Source: Rhodospirillales bacterium (GTDB taxonomy: Bacteria > Pseudomonadota > Alphaproteobacteria > Rhodospirillales > Defluviicoccaceae). Taken from it: a stretch of DNA of 28,510 bases. Where the stretch lies: positions 1 through 28,510 of the forward strand of contig JADJRE010000030.1 in assembly GCA_016712375.1 (NCBI GenBank), in the 5' to 3' direction. How positions within the stretch are numbered: the first letter of the stretch is position 1; each line of letters opens with the position of its first letter. A program made the translations under genes and the position numbers. Below, one piece after another: positions 8,556 through 17,662 of this stretch. The notes under the pieces are model-generated. The model was not told the origin of the DNA. It did no database searches and saw only the letters and a list, made by a program, of their open reading frames with translations.

Positions 8556-10331
8556 TCAGCTGGCGGAGGCCATGGGCACCACGACGGGATGGGTCTGAAC
8601 AGTGGTGCCGTCGACGATGGTGTAGACCCGGTCGGCGATCTGCTGCCAGGCAGGTTGATGTGAGATGGCGAGCACGGTCAGCCGCTGCTCGACGCACAGT
8701 CGCTGCACCACCTGACAAATCTCGGCTTCTGTCTGCGGATCCAGGCCGGTCGTCGCCTCGTCGAGGATCAGCAGCTTAGGCTTGTGAACCAGCGCGCGGG
8801 CGATGGATATGCGCTGTCGCTGCCCCCCCGAAAGCCGGTGACCGCGTTCTCCCAGCATCTGGTGCAGCCCTTGTGGCAGCTCGCTGACGAACGACCAGGC
8901 ACCGGCCACCTGCAGAGCGGTGATGACCTCCTCCTCAGTGGCGCCGTCTTCCCACAGGCTGACATTGCGGAAAACGGTGTCGTGGAACAGCGTCACCTCC
9001 TGCGGAACGTAACCCAGAAGATGCCGCCAGCGCTGCAGATCGATCTCGCGCAGATCAACGCCGTCGATCCGGATGTGTCCGGCGACCGGCTCATAGAGGC
9101 CCGCGATCAGATCAACCGCCGTCGATTTGCCAACACCGGAAGGCCCGGCCAGCGCGGTGATGACGCCGCAGGGGATGGTGAGATCGAGGTCCTGTAGCAC
9201 CAACCGGTCGCCGTAGCCAAACGACACTCGCTCGAACTCAATTGCCCGCTCGAACACCGGTGGAAGGGAGCCACCAGAGGGCTCGGCAGCCGCTGCGGTC
9301 TCGTTCAACAGGTCGTCCAGCGACCGGTAGAGATCGTAGGATTGGATGAACCTGAGGACGATCCGCTGCATCGGCGACAGAATGCTAATCGTTCGCACCA
9401 GCAGAATCGCCATAATGATCACGTCGGTGGGATGCAGCGTCGCCGACTGGGTCGCGTAATAGAATGCCACCGCCAGCAACACCCCGATCACCGGCTCCTG
9501 CATCTCGGTAACGTATTCGCTGCTGATCACCCTTGCGCGCAAGGTCTGCGCAATGCCTCGCGCGTCAGCTTCGAACAGCCGGCCGAAGCGGTCGGTGCGG
9601 CCCATGGCGCGGATCGGCTTGATGCCGATCATCGCGTCGGTGAAGTTGCCGGCGAGCTGTCGCATCTGCGCACGATGCTGACGCGCTGCGATACGGCTGC
9701 TGCGCACCAGCTTGCCGAATGACACAAACATCAGCAAACCGATGGCCATCGCCAGCAGCGCCAGCTTCCAGGAGATCAACGCCGCGACCAGAAGGAATAA
9801 GGACGCCTGCAGGATGCTGGCGAGAATCGTCGCGATGCTGAGGAAACTTTCTCCGACCGCCGCCGCCTCCGAGCCGGTCGCATGAACAAGCCGGCCGAGA
9901 GGCTGGCGGATGAAGAAACTCCAGCGCGCGCGCAACAGATTGCGTAGCAGCTGCACCTGAAAGCTATTGCCGATACCAGCGACGATATCGGTGACGTAGC
10001 GCATGGTCGTGATGGTAACCACGGCCTTCAGGGTGAACCCGAGGACAATCAGCAGCAAGATCATCAGCGGATCGAACGGCAGCCCGACGGCTTCCATGCC
10101 CTTGCGGATGGCGTTGGTGATGGCACCCTTGCCGCCGTGAACTTCCATTGAAACGCTGGCGAGCAGCGGGATGATCATCGCCAGCCCGAGCAGCTCGAAC
10201 ATGCTGGACAGGAATAGGCCGCCGACCACCGTGAAGCGCTGAAAGGGCGACGCCAGACGCAGGACCTGGATCACGGCCTGCCGCCAGTTGCCGTCCAGCG
10301 GCTTGAGTTTTTTCCTCTTTCGCCTGCTCAC
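8556..10331 (-). CDS. Type-1 ABC exporter with fused membrane and ATPase domains
   Basis: This is a half-size exporter of about 591 residues that would work as a homodimer in the inner membrane. The N-terminal half has about six membrane helices (first pair around FTVVGGLFLSSMFELLGLA). The C-terminal 240 residues form the ATPase: Walker A GPSGVGKST, Q-loop YVPQEV, signature LSGGQRQR, Walker B LLILDEAT and H-loop AISHQ. It resembles the MsbA/PglK group, which move lipids or lipid-linked sugars, but the substrate is not readable. I prefer GTG 10331, which has AAGGAA eight bases upstream, over an upstream TTG that would add 21 basic residues. It is the last gene of the export operon, 94 bp after the TolC-family gene. 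A 223-bp gap separates it from the kinase gene. Confidence 0.92.
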   Translation of the reverse strand: MSRRKRKKLKPLDGNWRQAVIQVLRLASPFQRFTVVGGLFLSSMFELLGLAMIIPLLASVSMEVHGGKGAITNAIRKGMEAVGLPFDPLMILLLIVLGFTLKAVVTITTMRYVTDIVAGIGNSFQVQLLRNLLRARWSFFIRQPLGRLVHATGSEAAAVGESFLSIATILASILQASLFLLVAALISWKLALLAMAIGLLMFVSFGKLVRSSRIAARQHRAQMRQLAGNFTDAMIGIKPIRAMGRTDRFGRLFEADARGIAQTLRARVISSEYVTEMQEPVIGVLLAVAFYYATQSATLHPTDVIIMAILLVRTISILSPMQRIVLRFIQSYDLYRSLDDLLNETAAAAEPSGGSLPPVFERAIEFERVSFGYGDRLVLQDLDLTIPCGVITALAGPSGVGKSTAVDLIAGLYEPVAGHIRIDGVDLREIDLQRWRHLLGYVPQEVTLFHDTVFRNVSLWEDGATEEEVITALQVAGAWSFVSELPQGLHQMLGERGHRLSGGQRQRISIARALVHKPKLLILDEATTGLDPQTEAEICQVVQRLCVEQRLTVLAISHQPAWQQIADRVYTIVDGTTVQTHPVVVPMASAS

Positions 10332-10425
10332 GGCTGACGTTCCTTGCAGCTCACGGCGGATCCTTAGCTGGCTTCGGTTGGCGGCACCTTGCAAGCAGGC
10401 GCTCCGCCATCAGTGTCGGGCGGGA

Positions 10426-11835
10426 TTATTCCAAGTCGGGACCCGATCCCCACCACTTGCTCCGCACTCTATCGTAATACCGTTTTGGATCATAAGCCTC
10501 GACATTCAAGTTCAGATCTCCGGCGGTCAGCCGTCCGGCGGCCGCCATCACCTGATATGCGGCAAGTCGCATCTGCTGCTGCGCGCCGATCAGGTTCGTC
10601 TGCGCCTGGAAATACTGCGCCTGGTTTGTCAGCAACTCTGTGATAGTGCGCAACCCAAACCCGTACTCCCGGCCGGTTCCCTCGGCGGCGATCCGGGCGG
10701 CGTTAACCTGCGCTTCGATCGCACCGATCTGGCCCTTTGCGCTTTGCAGATCCTGCCAGGCAGCGAGCGCGGTCTGTCGCGCTTGCCGGCGCTGCCCTTC
10801 CATTTCCTGCCGTCGCTGGCCGACCAGAACTTTCGCCGCGCGCATCTGGGGATCAAGGATGGGGTTGTAGAGCGGCATCGTCATTACTCCCATCACAAGG
10901 CCGGATTGCGGGTTGAGCTGGCCCTGCAGCAGGAACTGCGGAAGCTTCTGGCCGGCGGCGAAGTCCACGCCATCCTGTGCCGCCCGCTCGAGACGATCGG
11001 CTGCGACAAAGTTGGGGTTGGCCTCAGCCTCGTCTATCGCTTGCTCTAGTGTGGAGGGCAGGCCGCCCGGCATCGCCGGCATCACCAGAGATTGCGGCGC
11101 CGAGCCGATCACGGCCTCGTAATTGCCGCGCGCGGTGGCCAGAGCCCCTTCCAATTGGACACGCTGGGCTGTTGCGGCCGCGGATTGCGACTGTGCCTCG
11201 GCAACAGCCGAGTTGCGGACGGTTCCGAGGTCGAATTGCCGACGCGTCGCATCCAGGCTGCTCTGCAAGGCTCGTTCGTAGTCAATACCGTACCGCAGCA
11301 ATGCCTCGCTGCGGATGACATTGAGATAGGCGGCGGCAGTTTGAAGCAGGACATCCTGTTCCACCGCGATCAGTCGGGCGCGCTGCGCCTTGACCGTCTG
11401 CTCCGCTTGACGTATCCGCGGGCCGTTGTAGAAGTTGTAGATCGGTTGCTGAGCCTGCAGGTTGAGTACCGCAGTTGGACCGTCGGTTGTCGAGAACTGG
11501 CTGTTGGCGTTGGTGGTTTGATCCTCGCCGGAGAAATCCTTGATGTAACCGCCGCCAGCCGTGACGCTGGACTGCGGCCGCCATGCCGCTAGCGCTTGCG
11601 ATACCTGTTCGTCTGTTCGCGCGAGCTCCTTGCGGGCAGCCAGCAGGGCCGGGTTGGAGGCGTAGGCTTGCGCCATCGCTTCTTCGATCGTCTCTGCCGA
11701 CGCAGCCGGGATACAGCAGAGGGCGAGGGTGCCGACCAACAGGCCGGCTGTAGCGGCTCGGATTGCGATGTGTCCACGTGGTGCCGCCGGGGTCTCGGTT
11801 GCATCATTTCGGGCAGGGGAAGAAGCCAGCAACAA
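10426..11835 (-). CDS. TolC-family outer-membrane efflux channel
   Basis: The product of about 469 residues is an outer-membrane factor that forms the exit duct of a tripartite pump. An N-terminal export signal (GLLVGTLALCCIPAASA, cleaved before ETIEEAMAQAY) is followed by two tandem repeats of long alpha-helical hairpins with typical TolC phrasing (SNPALLAARKELARTDEQV; DLGTVRNSAVAEAQSQ; TITELLTNQAQYFQAQ). Length fits the family. The open frame extends into the upstream gene, but TTG 11835 is the sensible start: GGAGG sits seven bases upstream and just after the permease stop. It lies 56 bp downstream of the permease gene, so this operon carries its own outer-membrane component instead of relying on a distant tolC. 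Confidence 0.92.
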   Translation of the reverse strand: MLLASSPARNDATETPAAPRGHIAIRAATAGLLVGTLALCCIPAASAETIEEAMAQAYASNPALLAARKELARTDEQVSQALAAWRPQSSVTAGGGYIKDFSGEDQTTNANSQFSTTDGPTAVLNLQAQQPIYNFYNGPRIRQAEQTVKAQRARLIAVEQDVLLQTAAAYLNVIRSEALLRYGIDYERALQSSLDATRRQFDLGTVRNSAVAEAQSQSAAATAQRVQLEGALATARGNYEAVIGSAPQSLVMPAMPGGLPSTLEQAIDEAEANPNFVAADRLERAAQDGVDFAAGQKLPQFLLQGQLNPQSGLVMGVMTMPLYNPILDPQMRAAKVLVGQRRQEMEGQRRQARQTALAAWQDLQSAKGQIGAIEAQVNAARIAAEGTGREYGFGLRTITELLTNQAQYFQAQTNLIGAQQQMRLAAYQVMAAAGRLTAGDLNLNVEAYDPKRYYDRVRSKWWGSGPDLE

Positions 11836-11847
11836 GGGAGGACCTCC
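11833..11847 (-). promoter_or_regulatory. Palindromic Shine-Dalgarno before a TTG start
   Basis: The ribosome site GGAGG of the TolC-family gene is the left arm of the perfect palindrome GGAGG-T-CCTCC, and the start codon is TTG. This placement decides the gene start. The palindrome could weaken ribosome access by pairing or be a chance consequence of the spacer; I cannot tell which. Confidence 0.55.
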
Positions 11848-11891
11848 GGAAAAAACGTGCGCAGGCGGAACCCGGCGCTGAAAAATCGCCG

Positions 11892-13088
11892 CTATTCGTG
11901 ACGCAGAGCTTCGATGGGATCGAGCAGAGATGCTCGGCGAGCGGGATAAAAGCCAAACACGACGCCGACAGTGATACTGAAGCCGACGGCCAATAAAACT
12001 GCTTGCAGGCTGAAGATGAACGGCCATTCGGCGAAAGTCGCGATGGTTAGTGACGCGGCGATCCCGATACCGATGCCGATCAGTCCGCCGATGACGGACA
12101 ACGTCACCGCTTCCACCAGGAACTGCGACAAGATATCCCGTCGTCGCGCACCAACGGCCATGCGGATGCCGATTTCTCGCGTTCGCTCGACGACCGAGAC
12201 CAGCATGATGTTCATGATGCCGATGCCGCCGACGATCAGCGAGACCGAGGCAATAGCGGCCACCAGCATCGCCAGCGCTCCGGCGGAAGATTCCTTGATC
12301 TTCAAAACCTCCGCCATGTTCTTGATGTTGATATCTTCGTCGATGCTGGCAGCGAGCCTCGGCCGTTCTCGCAACAGCGCGCGGATGTCCTGCTCGGCCT
12401 GTTTGAGGTTCCAGGCCTCCTCGACCTTGACGAGGATCGTATCGATGCGGTTGGGATTGACGACGTTAGCGCCGAGCAGCCGACTTCTCGCCGTCTTCAG
12501 CGGAACGAGGACAATATCGTCCTGATCGCGACCGGTGTTCGAGGTGCCCTTCGACGCCAGGACGCCGATCACCGTGTGCGGGACGCTTTTCAGCCGCACA
12601 ACCTCGCCAATCGGATTCCGCTCGCCAAAAACCACCCGCGCAATGGTCGATCCGAGAAGGACGACTTTGGCGCCGGCGCCCACTTCCTCCGGCTCGAAAT
12701 TCCGACCATTGCTCAGCGGCCAATCTCGAACCTCAAGGAAATTTTCGGTGACGCCATTCACCGTCGTCGGCCAGAGAATATTCCCCGCCGTAACATTCAG
12801 TCCTCCGCGCAGGACAGGCTCGGCGACCATGACGCCCGGTACTTCAGCCTTGATCGACGCCGCATCGGTGTCAGACAGCCACAGGCTGCTCCGGGCATCG
12901 ATGACGATCAGGTTAGACCCCAGACTCTGGATTTGCTCAACGACGACCGCGCGGGCCCCGGACCCGATGGCAACCACGATAATCACCGCCGCGACACCGA
13001 TAACGATACCGAGCATCGTCAGCAGGCTTCGCAGCGCGTTTCCCCGTATGGCGTCTACCGCGCTGCGCAGGGCGTGTAGATAGTTCAC
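11892..13088 (-). CDS. MacB/FtsX-type ABC transporter permease
   Basis: The 398-residue inner-membrane protein has the MacB layout. One N-terminal helix (about 20-44, LLTMLGIVIGVAAVIIVVAIG) is followed by a large periplasmic MacB_PCD domain (about 50-265) and three C-terminal helices, with the family phrases GGIGIMNIMLVSV, RTREIGIRMAVGAR and GFYPARRAS. Proteins of this class do not carry substrate through the membrane. They transmit ATP-driven motion to the periplasm, as in MacB (macrolides, toxins, glycolipids) or LolCE (lipoproteins). The GTG start overlaps the ATPase stop (GTGA), so subunit synthesis is coupled. MacB proper is one fused chain, whereas here ATPase and permease are separate. 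Confidence 0.93.
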   Translation of the reverse strand: MNYLHALRSAVDAIRGNALRSLLTMLGIVIGVAAVIIVVAIGSGARAVVVEQIQSLGSNLIVIDARSSLWLSDTDAASIKAEVPGVMVAEPVLRGGLNVTAGNILWPTTVNGVTENFLEVRDWPLSNGRNFEPEEVGAGAKVVLLGSTIARVVFGERNPIGEVVRLKSVPHTVIGVLASKGTSNTGRDQDDIVLVPLKTARSRLLGANVVNPNRIDTILVKVEEAWNLKQAEQDIRALLRERPRLAASIDEDINIKNMAEVLKIKESSAGALAMLVAAIASVSLIVGGIGIMNIMLVSVVERTREIGIRMAVGARRRDILSQFLVEAVTLSVIGGLIGIGIGIAASLTIATFAEWPFIFSLQAVLLAVGFSITVGVVFGFYPARRASLLDPIEALRHE

Positions 13089-13822
13089 GCTTGCACCGGA
13101 CGGAACCGAATGGGCCGGTCTGTAACGAGTTTGGCTCCTTCCTGTGGCCGATCATCGACCATGTACCCGTCTTTCAAGGAGAGCACTCGCCGGGCGAAGC
13201 CGGCAACCGATTGATCGTGGGTCACCAGAATGACGGTGATGCCGGCATCGTTCAGGCGGCCGAACAGCGCCATGATTTCCTGCCCGGTTCGTGAATCAAG
13301 GGTGCCCGTAGGTTCGTCGGCCAGGATCAATTGCGGTTTGTTCACGAGTGCACGGGCGATCGCGACCCGCTGCTGCTGCCCGCCGGAGAGTTGGCTTGGC
13401 AGGTGATGGACCCGATCGGCGAGGCCGACCTCGGCGAGCACCTCGGCGGCGCGCGCGTGGCGCTGAGGACGATCGATGCCGGCGTAGATCAGCGGCACTT
13501 CGACATTTGCCAGCGCGGTTGCCCGCGCCAGCAGGTTATAGGACTGGAAGCAGAAACCAATATCACGGTTGCGCAGTTCTGCCAGCGCGTCGGAGGTTAG
13601 ATTGGAGACGTCGACGCCGTTCAGCCGGTAGGTGCCCGACGTCGGCGTGTCCAGACAGCCGATCTGGTTCATCAGCGTAGACTTGCCCGACCCGGATGCA
13701 CCCATGATCGCGACAAACTCGCCTCTCCCAATCGATATGGAGATATCGTTGAGGGCGTGAACTTCCTGCGAGCCGACCTGATAGTGCTTAGACAGCTGGT
13801 CGGTGTAGATCAGATTGGTCAC
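13085..13822 (-). CDS. LolD/MacB-type ABC transporter ATPase
   Basis: The 245-residue ATPase powers the adjacent permease. It shows Walker A GASGSGKST (about 41-49), the Q-loop region FCFQSYNLL, signature LSGGQQQR, Walker B LILADEPT, D-loop GTLDS and switch histidine VTHD. Length and phrasing are those of the LolD/MacB/YknY branch, which pairs with FtsX-type permeases. GTG 13822 lies four bases after the adaptor stop, and the 3' end overlaps the permease start. The ribosome site is weak, consistent with coupled translation from the adaptor gene. Confidence 0.95.
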   Translation of the reverse strand: MTNLIYTDQLSKHYQVGSQEVHALNDISISIGRGEFVAIMGASGSGKSTLMNQIGCLDTPTSGTYRLNGVDVSNLTSDALAELRNRDIGFCFQSYNLLARATALANVEVPLIYAGIDRPQRHARAAEVLAEVGLADRVHHLPSQLSGGQQQRVAIARALVNKPQLILADEPTGTLDSRTGQEIMALFGRLNDAGITVILVTHDQSVAGFARRVLSLKDGYMVDDRPQEGAKLVTDRPIRFRPVQA

Positions 13823-13826
13823 TGGG

Positions 13827-15158
13827 TTAAAATCTCAAAGGTCCGCCGGATTTGTTCTTGGCAGTCTCGGCGACGCCGACAATGATGTCTTCGCCCGGCT
13901 GCAAAGATCCTTCCACGACTTCCGTGAATACACCATCACTCACACCGGTCTTGATCACGACCGCCTCCGGCTGGTTCCCCGCGCCGAGACGCCAGACGAC
14001 TTCCTTTCCCGCTGGCTGTGGGGCGGCTGAGGCCTTCCCATCACTTGCGGCGGCTGGAACGAAACGAAGCGCCGCGCGCGGCACCTTGATCGCTTGCGGC
14101 CGACTGTCGACGATGATGTTGACTGCCGCCGTCATGCCCGGCAGCAATTTTAGATCGTCGTTCTGAGCGACGATCTCAACGATATAGGTAACGACTCCCT
14201 CGGCGACCTGCGGTGTCTTGCGGATGTCGACGACTTTGCCCTGAAACACTTGCCCCGGGAATGCGCCGAAGACGAAAGTTGCAACCTGCCCTGGTGCGAT
14301 CCGGCCAATATCCGCCTCGTCGATGCGCGCCTGCACCTGTACCTGCTTCAGGTCCGGCGCGATAGTGAACAGAACCTCGCCGACGCTGACCGTGCGACCA
14401 ACGACAACGTTCTTGGCCATGACGACACCGGCGATAGGGGCGCGAACTGTCGCCCGATCGAGATCCGACTCTGCTTGCTGGACGGCCACTTCTCGTGCCT
14501 CCAGTGCGGCTTGTGCGTTCCGCAATTGCAACTCGGAGACCTCCAGCTGCGCTTGCGTCGCCGAAAAAGATGCGATCGCCGACTGCTCGCGGGCCTTTGC
14601 CGCTGCGTTTTCGTTCGCTGCACGGCCCTGTGTTGTCCGCGCCCGCTCGATTTCCATGGGCGCGACGTCTCCGGTCGTTGCGAGCTGCCGCTTGATAGCG
14701 AGATCGCGCTCGGCGTCGCTTGCGGAGAAACCGGCTGATTTCACCGCGGCGCGTGCGCTGTCAAGCGCCGCTCGGGAGTTATCAACCTGCCTGCGGGCGA
14801 GATCGATCTGGCTGGCGGCAATCTCCACCGCACCGCGCGCAACCTCCCGGTCTGCCCTGGCAATGTTCAGGCGAGCAGCGACGTCCTCCGGATTAAGGCG
14901 CGCCAGGACATCACCTTGCTGTACTTGGGCGTTGAACTCGACATTGATCTCGGTAACAACCCCGGCGATTCGCGCCACCACGGGATACGAGGTTATCAGC
15001 TCCACGGAGCCGGCGGCGCCAACGATACTGACAATCGGGCCGGCCTCGACTTTTGCGAGACGATAGGTCACGGAGGTGCCGCCGCTGCCAAAGACAGCGG
15101 CGCCAACGATCAAGGCAATGGCTGCAACGAGCCCAACGGCGATGAGATATCTGCGCAT
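13827..15158 (-). CDS. Periplasmic adaptor protein (HlyD/MacA-type membrane fusion protein)
   Basis: The product of about 443 residues bridges the inner-membrane permease to the TolC channel. An N-terminal membrane anchor (YLIAVGLVAAIALIVGAAVF) is followed by a split lipoyl domain (VARIAGVVTEINVEFNAQVQQGDVLARL and VRAPIAGVVMAKNVVVGRTV, read in parts), a long Ala-rich coiled-coil hairpin (about 95-240), a beta-barrel (VQARIDEADIGRIAPGQ) and a membrane-proximal domain. The hairpin is long, about 145 residues, as expected for docking to a TolC tip. ATG 15158 removes 19 residues that lack a signal character; GTG directly before it is also possible. It is the first gene of the export operon. Confidence 0.93.
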   Translation of the reverse strand: MRRYLIAVGLVAAIALIVGAAVFGSGGTSVTYRLAKVEAGPIVSIVGAAGSVELITSYPVVARIAGVVTEINVEFNAQVQQGDVLARLNPEDVAARLNIARADREVARGAVEIAASQIDLARRQVDNSRAALDSARAAVKSAGFSASDAERDLAIKRQLATTGDVAPMEIERARTTQGRAANENAAAKAREQSAIASFSATQAQLEVSELQLRNAQAALEAREVAVQQAESDLDRATVRAPIAGVVMAKNVVVGRTVSVGEVLFTIAPDLKQVQVQARIDEADIGRIAPGQVATFVFGAFPGQVFQGKVVDIRKTPQVAEGVVTYIVEIVAQNDDLKLLPGMTAAVNIIVDSRPQAIKVPRAALRFVPAAASDGKASAAPQPAGKEVVWRLGAGNQPEAVVIKTGVSDGVFTEVVEGSLQPGEDIIVGVAETAKNKSGGPLRF

Positions 15159-15460
15159 CACGATCCAAGGTGCAGGAATGGCGGCGGATATAATACGGCG
15201 TGCCAGATTACACAAGCCGCAGACCCGTCAACACCTCGCCACAAACGCGTGTGCTGATACTCGAGACACGCCTGAAGGGCGGCGCAGGAGCTGCGCTTCG
15301 CCAAAGTGGTCCAAGTGGGGTAGGTAGGCTGCCTTCGCGGCAAATACATTGATTTTGAAAGATAGACGGATCAACCTTATCTCCATGCGGGCGGGATCGG
15401 CGCGAAAACTAAATCCTTCGCGATTAACAAAATCAACGCTGGGTAGGGGTGCTGTTGGAT
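15159..15460. promoter_or_regulatory. Divergent promoter region of the export operon and the GT-A gene
   Basis: The region holds start signals in both directions. For the plus-strand gene, TTGAAA (15355-15360) and TATCTC (15378-15383) are 17 bp apart, a credible vegetative promoter. For the minus-strand operon the candidates are weaker: TTGACG (15226-15231) with TAATCT (15205-15210) at 15 bp, or TTGTGT (15210-15215) with TATTAT (15190-15195) at 14 bp. These are visual matches only. Confidence 0.4.
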
Positions 15461-16336
15461 ATGAGGCGTGTAGCAGTCGTCACGACCTGCAACTCCGAGG
15501 GATATGAACGGTACGGCCGAAGGATGATCGAAAGCTGCGACCGCCATTTGCCGGCCGATGTCGCGCTTTGGGTCTATGCGGAGGGCTTTACGCCTGAAAC
15601 CCCCAGCGAGCGGGTGATCGCTGTCGACCTGTTGCAATCTTGCCCTGATCTCGTCGCCTTCAAGGAGAGGCATGGCGATAATCTGCGGGCGCGGGGCGAG
15701 GAACGGCGAGGCAAGCGCCCCTGGGTGCGGGTCAAGTGGAACCGCCCGAATTCCCGGCTGCCGAAGGTCAAGCTGAAGTGGATCGACTGGGGCATCGGCT
15801 ATCGCTGGGATGCGGTTCGCTTCAGTCACAAATGTTTTGCGATCTTCGATGCGGCGAAACGCAGCGGCGCCGACGTGCTGTGCTGGATGGATGCGGACAT
15901 TGTCGTGTTTCAGGACATTCCGCGCAGCTTCATCGAGGGGCTGGTGCCTTCGGATTGCCTGTTGGGGTTCCTCAAGCGTCCCGGTTGCTCGGAATGCGGC
16001 CTGGTCGCTTACAATTTGCGCCATCCGGCAATCAATGAATTTCTAGCAGCTTTCCGGACGCTGTACACCCAGGACGCCCTGTTTCGTGAACGGGAGTATC
16101 ACGATTCGTGGCTGTTCGACGTGGTGCGTCGCCGCTTCGAAAAGCGCCGGCATAAGACACACGACATCGCCGGCGGCCTCGGACAACGAGCGGGACACGT
16201 ATTCATCAACAGCCCGCTCGGGCGATACATGGACCACATGAAGGGGGGCCGCTGGGCGGCCGGCTCCAGTTCGCTGGATGACCTGATCGTGGTGCGACCG
16301 GAGGCTTACTGGGATCTCTTGGGCGGTCGATCTTAG
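15461..16336 (+). CDS. Putative GT-A-fold glycosyltransferase-like protein
   Basis: The product is a soluble protein of about 291 residues with no signal peptide. The start (RRVAVVTTCNSEGYERYG) resembles the first Rossmann strand of nucleotide-sugar-binding enzymes. A DxD-like motif in CWMDADIVVFQDIP (about residue 148) is the expected metal and sugar-nucleotide site. The C-terminal half has many aromatic and basic residues, as in acceptor-binding regions. I cannot assign a sugar or acceptor, and a non-catalytic relative is possible. ATG 15461 is preferred; GTG 15449 and TTG 15455 in the same frame are alternatives, since an AGGGG stretch sits just upstream. It diverges from the export operon and converges with the GT4-type gene 47 bp away. 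Confidence 0.65.
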   Translation: MRRVAVVTTCNSEGYERYGRRMIESCDRHLPADVALWVYAEGFTPETPSERVIAVDLLQSCPDLVAFKERHGDNLRARGEERRGKRPWVRVKWNRPNSRLPKVKLKWIDWGIGYRWDAVRFSHKCFAIFDAAKRSGADVLCWMDADIVVFQDIPRSFIEGLVPSDCLLGFLKRPGCSECGLVAYNLRHPAINEFLAAFRTLYTQDALFREREYHDSWLFDVVRRRFEKRRHKTHDIAGGLGQRAGHVFINSPLGRYMDHMKGGRWAAGSSSLDDLIVVRPEAYWDLLGGRS

Positions 16337-16383
16337 AATAGCTGCGCCGTTTGTGATGGCCCTTGCGGGCGAGATGGTTTGCC

Positions 16384-17474
16384 TTACGGCGTCGCTCCAT
16401 TCGCTCCATTTCGCAAAACCGCGCGATAGGCGTCGAGTGTCTGCCCGCCGATGTTCGACCAATCCAGTGGTTCGAGAGGAGCCTGCGGCGGTCGTTGCGT
16501 GCCATACGCCCAGTCAAGGGCTTCGCGGAGGATTCCTGGAGTGATGTCACCCTCATACCCGCGCACCCAGGCGTCGCCGACGAGCCGACGCAATTCGGGA
16601 AGGGCTCCCAGGTTGGGGACGACGATCGGCCGGTCGTAGGACAGCGCCAGGATGGCACTGCCAGAGTTCAGAATTTCCGAGTAGGGGAACACCATTAGAT
16701 CCGACGCGAGGGTGAAAAGCTGGATCTCGTCGGTCGGATGGCGGAGTTCCAGCCGTATGCGCGGATCTCCGGCGGCTGCGGCGACGATCTCATCACCACC
16801 ACCGGTACGCTTGCTGATCCGCCCGCAGATCCAAGCATCAAGTCCTCGCCGGGCATGGCGCGAAACGCCTGGATCAGCCGCGGAACATTCTTGTAGGGGC
16901 GTACCTGTCCGAAATAAGTGATCACCCGTTTCTCTTCCGCGATGCCAAGAGAGCGCCGGGCCTCCTCTCGCGAGACGGTTTTCGGATAAGCGTCTCGGAA
17001 ATGACCGTGGGGAATGACGAAAGCAGGAACAGCCTGGAGGCGTGGATAGCGTTCACACGCCAGGTCCAGGCCCTTCTGCGTCAGCGCAATAACGCCGTCG
17101 ACGCGACGGATCACGTCATACCAGAACGGCCATTCGATACGCGGATAGACCAGGTCGTGCGGTATCAGATCGTGGATCGTCCAGACGAGTTTGATCCCTC
17201 GCCGCCGCGCGATCTGCAGCAGGAGGCGATGTTGCTGTGCCGAAATCCAGGCTCCGATGCCATTCTTCGTCTCGATCAGGCTCTCCGGCCAGTGGATGTG
17301 CCAAATATCCACGTGGCCTTGCAATAGATGACGCGCTTCATATTCGCGGACGCGAACTCCCAATTGCTGCAGCGATCCATACAGCAAGGAGTTGTACGGC
17401 TTTTTCGCTGCATCCTTGAAGGCGGGGCGAGCGACAACGCTTAGCGGGTCCCCCTCACGATCAGCAGAGGTCAT
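16384..17474 (-). CDS. GT4-type glycosyltransferase (one frameshift)
   Basis: The corrected product, about 363 residues, is a GT-B-fold, retaining glycosyltransferase. The N-terminal half gives the acceptor domain (DIWHIHWPESL, WTIHDLIPH, VIALTQKGL). The nucleotide-sugar domain begins at RVITYFGQVRPYKNVPRLIQAF. The open frame then becomes nonsense after GEDLML; the next frame continues ICGRISKRTGGGDEIVA, then LFTLASDLMVFPYSEILNSG with the donor-site glutamate, and PIVVPNLGALPEL. One missing base near 16832 explains this. Neighbours suggest exported or surface glycan assembly, but the sugar is unknown. ATG 17474 has only a weak ribosome site. The 188 bp upstream include an AT-rich stretch (about 17505-17522) that could be its promoter. 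Confidence 0.85.
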
Positions 17475-17631
17475 CGGATGTCCATGGGCGGGAGCAGCGG
17501 CGTGAAAAATGATAAATCAGATTGAAGGCTTCTTGCTCCGACTGCAACAGCCATGACACGAAGGCCACACAAACACCGAGATTGCCGCCCGCATCAACGG
17601 CCTCGTGCCGTCCCTTCGAGCGTGGCTGGTT

Positions 17632-17645
17632 CAGCTCCGGAGCTG
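17632..17645. repeat. 14-bp perfect palindrome after rodA
   Basis: CAGCTCCGGAGCTG is its own reverse complement and lies 18 bp past the rodA stop. As RNA it forms a five-pair stem with a CCGG loop and no T-run, so it would be a weak terminator; it could also bind a dimeric regulator. Confidence 0.35.
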
Positions 17646-17662
17646 CGGCGTCGCAGGAAGTT

